A stretch of DNA of 15,401 nt from JASFHF01 sp050123335 (GTDB taxonomy: Bacteria; Pseudomonadota; Gammaproteobacteria; UBA12402): NCBI GenBank assembly GCA_050123335.1, contig JASFHH010000038.1, positions 1-15,401 of the forward strand, read 5' to 3'. The notes beneath the pieces are model-generated. The model ran no database searches and was not told the DNA's origin. It was given only the letters and a program-made list of their open reading frames with translations. The translations under genes were made by a program, and so were the position numbers. Below are positions 14,939 to 15,401 of this stretch, piece by piece; positions within the stretch are counted from its first letter, which is position 1, and every line of letters begins with the position of its first letter.

Positions 14939-15090
14939 AGAACGGGGATGAGAACCACCGCAATCGCGAAGCGATTGGTCAGGGGGTTCGACAAAATCGG
15001 CAGGACTGCCGATTTTGAACGTCGAAGCAAAGCTTCGACGGCCCGAAGGGCGAGGACACAGGATGTGTCCGAGTAATCCCTCCCTCTCCG
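14939..15090. repeat. tRNA-Ser-derived repeat copy 1 with five hairpins
   Basis: The unit starts with gaacggggatgagaacc and ends with aatccctccctctccg (15075-15090), identical to the tRNA-Ser 3' end (14869-14884). gggggttcga (14982-14991) equals the tRNA T-arm 5' half (14860-14869), so the T-loop sequence appears split by an 83-bp insert. Hairpins in order: caatcgc-gaa-gcgattg (14961-14977), an 11-bp stem 14993-15003 with 15006-15016, cgtcgaagc-aaa-gcttcgacg (15020-15040, 9-bp stem), gccc-gaa-gggc (15041-15051), and ggacaca-gga-tgtgtcc (15054-15070). It looks non-coding: all is stems with tiny loops. Confidence 0.75.
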
Positions 15091-15152
15091 TTCCAGAAGA
15101 TAGAGGACGGAAGACAGAGTACAGAAAGAGGAAATAAGCACAACTAATTTAG

Positions 15153-15211
15153 AGAGCGGATGAGAATCCTTGTAATCGCGAAGCGATCCGAGTAACCCCT
15201 CCTCCCTCTCC
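15153..15211. repeat. tRNA-Ser-derived repeat copy 2, short form with one hairpin
   Basis: This unit has the same beginning (gcggatgagaatcc) and the same hairpin (aatcgc-gaa-gcgat, 15174-15187) as copy 1, then tccgagtaa and a polypyrimidine end. Its last 11 nt (cctccctctcc, 15201-15211) match the tRNA-Ser 3' end. Compared with copy 1 it lacks the four additional hairpins. Together with copy 1 it explains most of the gene-free stretch 14885-15347. The rest of that stretch (15212-15347) shows only a weak hairpin gcaac/gttgc (15299-15313) and AT-rich sequence that probably holds the promoter of the following gene. Confidence 0.65.
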
Positions 15212-15347
15212 AAAACGAGCCATGGAGATGGTTAGTCAACTTACAGGGACACAATACTAATAATAAAACAATAAAACTCACAAATAATAAAAATGGGAGC
15301 AACAAGAGGTTGCATAATATAAACGATTTTGCATGAAGGTGATCATC

Positions 15348-15401
15348 GTGAGTAATAAAATGATAAAACTCCTCGTGGTAGACGACCACGAATTAGTCCG
15401 T
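15348..15401 (+). CDS. response regulator, N-terminal fragment (possibly GacA/UvrY/LetA type)
   Basis: Only the first codons are in the window. From the ATG at 15360 the protein reads MIKLLVVDDHELVR. The hydrophobic strand followed by the D-D acidic pair is the start of a CheY-like receiver domain, and the DDHELVR form is typical of the NarL/FixJ class such as GacA, UvrY and LetA. Three in-frame starts are possible: ATG 15333, GTG 15348 and ATG 15360. GTG 15348 has the best ribosome binding site (GAAGGTGA, 15335-15342). ATG 15360 gives the usual family N-terminus. The assignment to GacA/UvrY rests on 14 residues and is tentative. Confidence 0.6.
   Translation, partial: MSNKMIKLLVVDDHELVR

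Noticed and set aside
14869..15090. attL/attR of an integrated genomic island at tRNA-Ser
   Set aside because: The repeated tRNA ends are only about 200 bp apart and no integrase gene is present between or near them; at most a remnant.
14896..15389. Minus-strand open frames over the tRNA-Ser downstream region
   Set aside because: They run through tRNA-3'-end copies and hairpin stems, have no ribosome binding sites and no family features, and their codons merely reflect the palindromes.

Overview
The window looks like a chromosomal segment of an AT-rich gammaproteobacterium, most probably from the Legionellales (Legionella/Coxiella-like, host-associated). The reasons are the gammaproteobacterial LPS genes msbA-lpxK, a YccA-type membrane protein, an ankyrin-repeat protein of the kind those bacteria secrete, and two sequences that fit the Legionella/Coxiella PmrA-box consensus. 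The genus cannot be named from sequence reading alone.

Layout. 1-308 (minus): a tRNA operon Pro(UGG)-His(GUG)-Lys(CUU, cut by the window edge) with a sigma70-like promoter and a nested palindrome between the His and Pro genes. 445-5183 (plus): aspD (aspartate 4-decarboxylase), a GC-rich palindromic repeat, aspT (aspartate/alanine antiporter) and an MHS-family transporter, behind a PmrA-like box. 5265-6939 (plus): an ankyrin-type protein with about 48-residue repeat units, behind a second PmrA-like box with the same box-to-minus-10 geometry. 6905-8137 (minus): an MFS transporter whose 3' end overlaps the ankyrin gene. 8407-13202 (plus): msbA, a structured RNA or inverted-repeat element with two GGA-loop hairpins, lpxK, a secreted chagasin-like protease inhibitor and pepD. 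13296-14516 (minus): a hypothetical protein with an internal duplication, and yccA. 14798 to the end (plus): tRNA-Ser(UGA), a stretch with tRNA 3'-end copies and a run of small hairpins, then the first codons of a response regulator.

How the parts may work together. AspD and AspT form a complete aspartate-to-alanine cycle: aspartate enters, is decarboxylated with uptake of a cytosolic proton, and alanine leaves. The cycle therefore builds proton motive force and raises cytosolic pH. The same promoter architecture in front of this operon and in front of the effector-like ankyrin gene suggests, as inference, that one regulator (PmrA) turns on both in an acidic host compartment. MsbA and LpxK act in lipid A assembly and export. 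The chagasin-like inhibitor could blunt papain-type proteases outside the cytoplasm, including host cathepsins if it leaves the cell.

The best candidates for undescribed biology are the paired PmrA-like boxes, the long-unit ankyrin protein, the hairpin RNA between msbA and lpxK, and the modular hairpin array behind tRNA-Ser.
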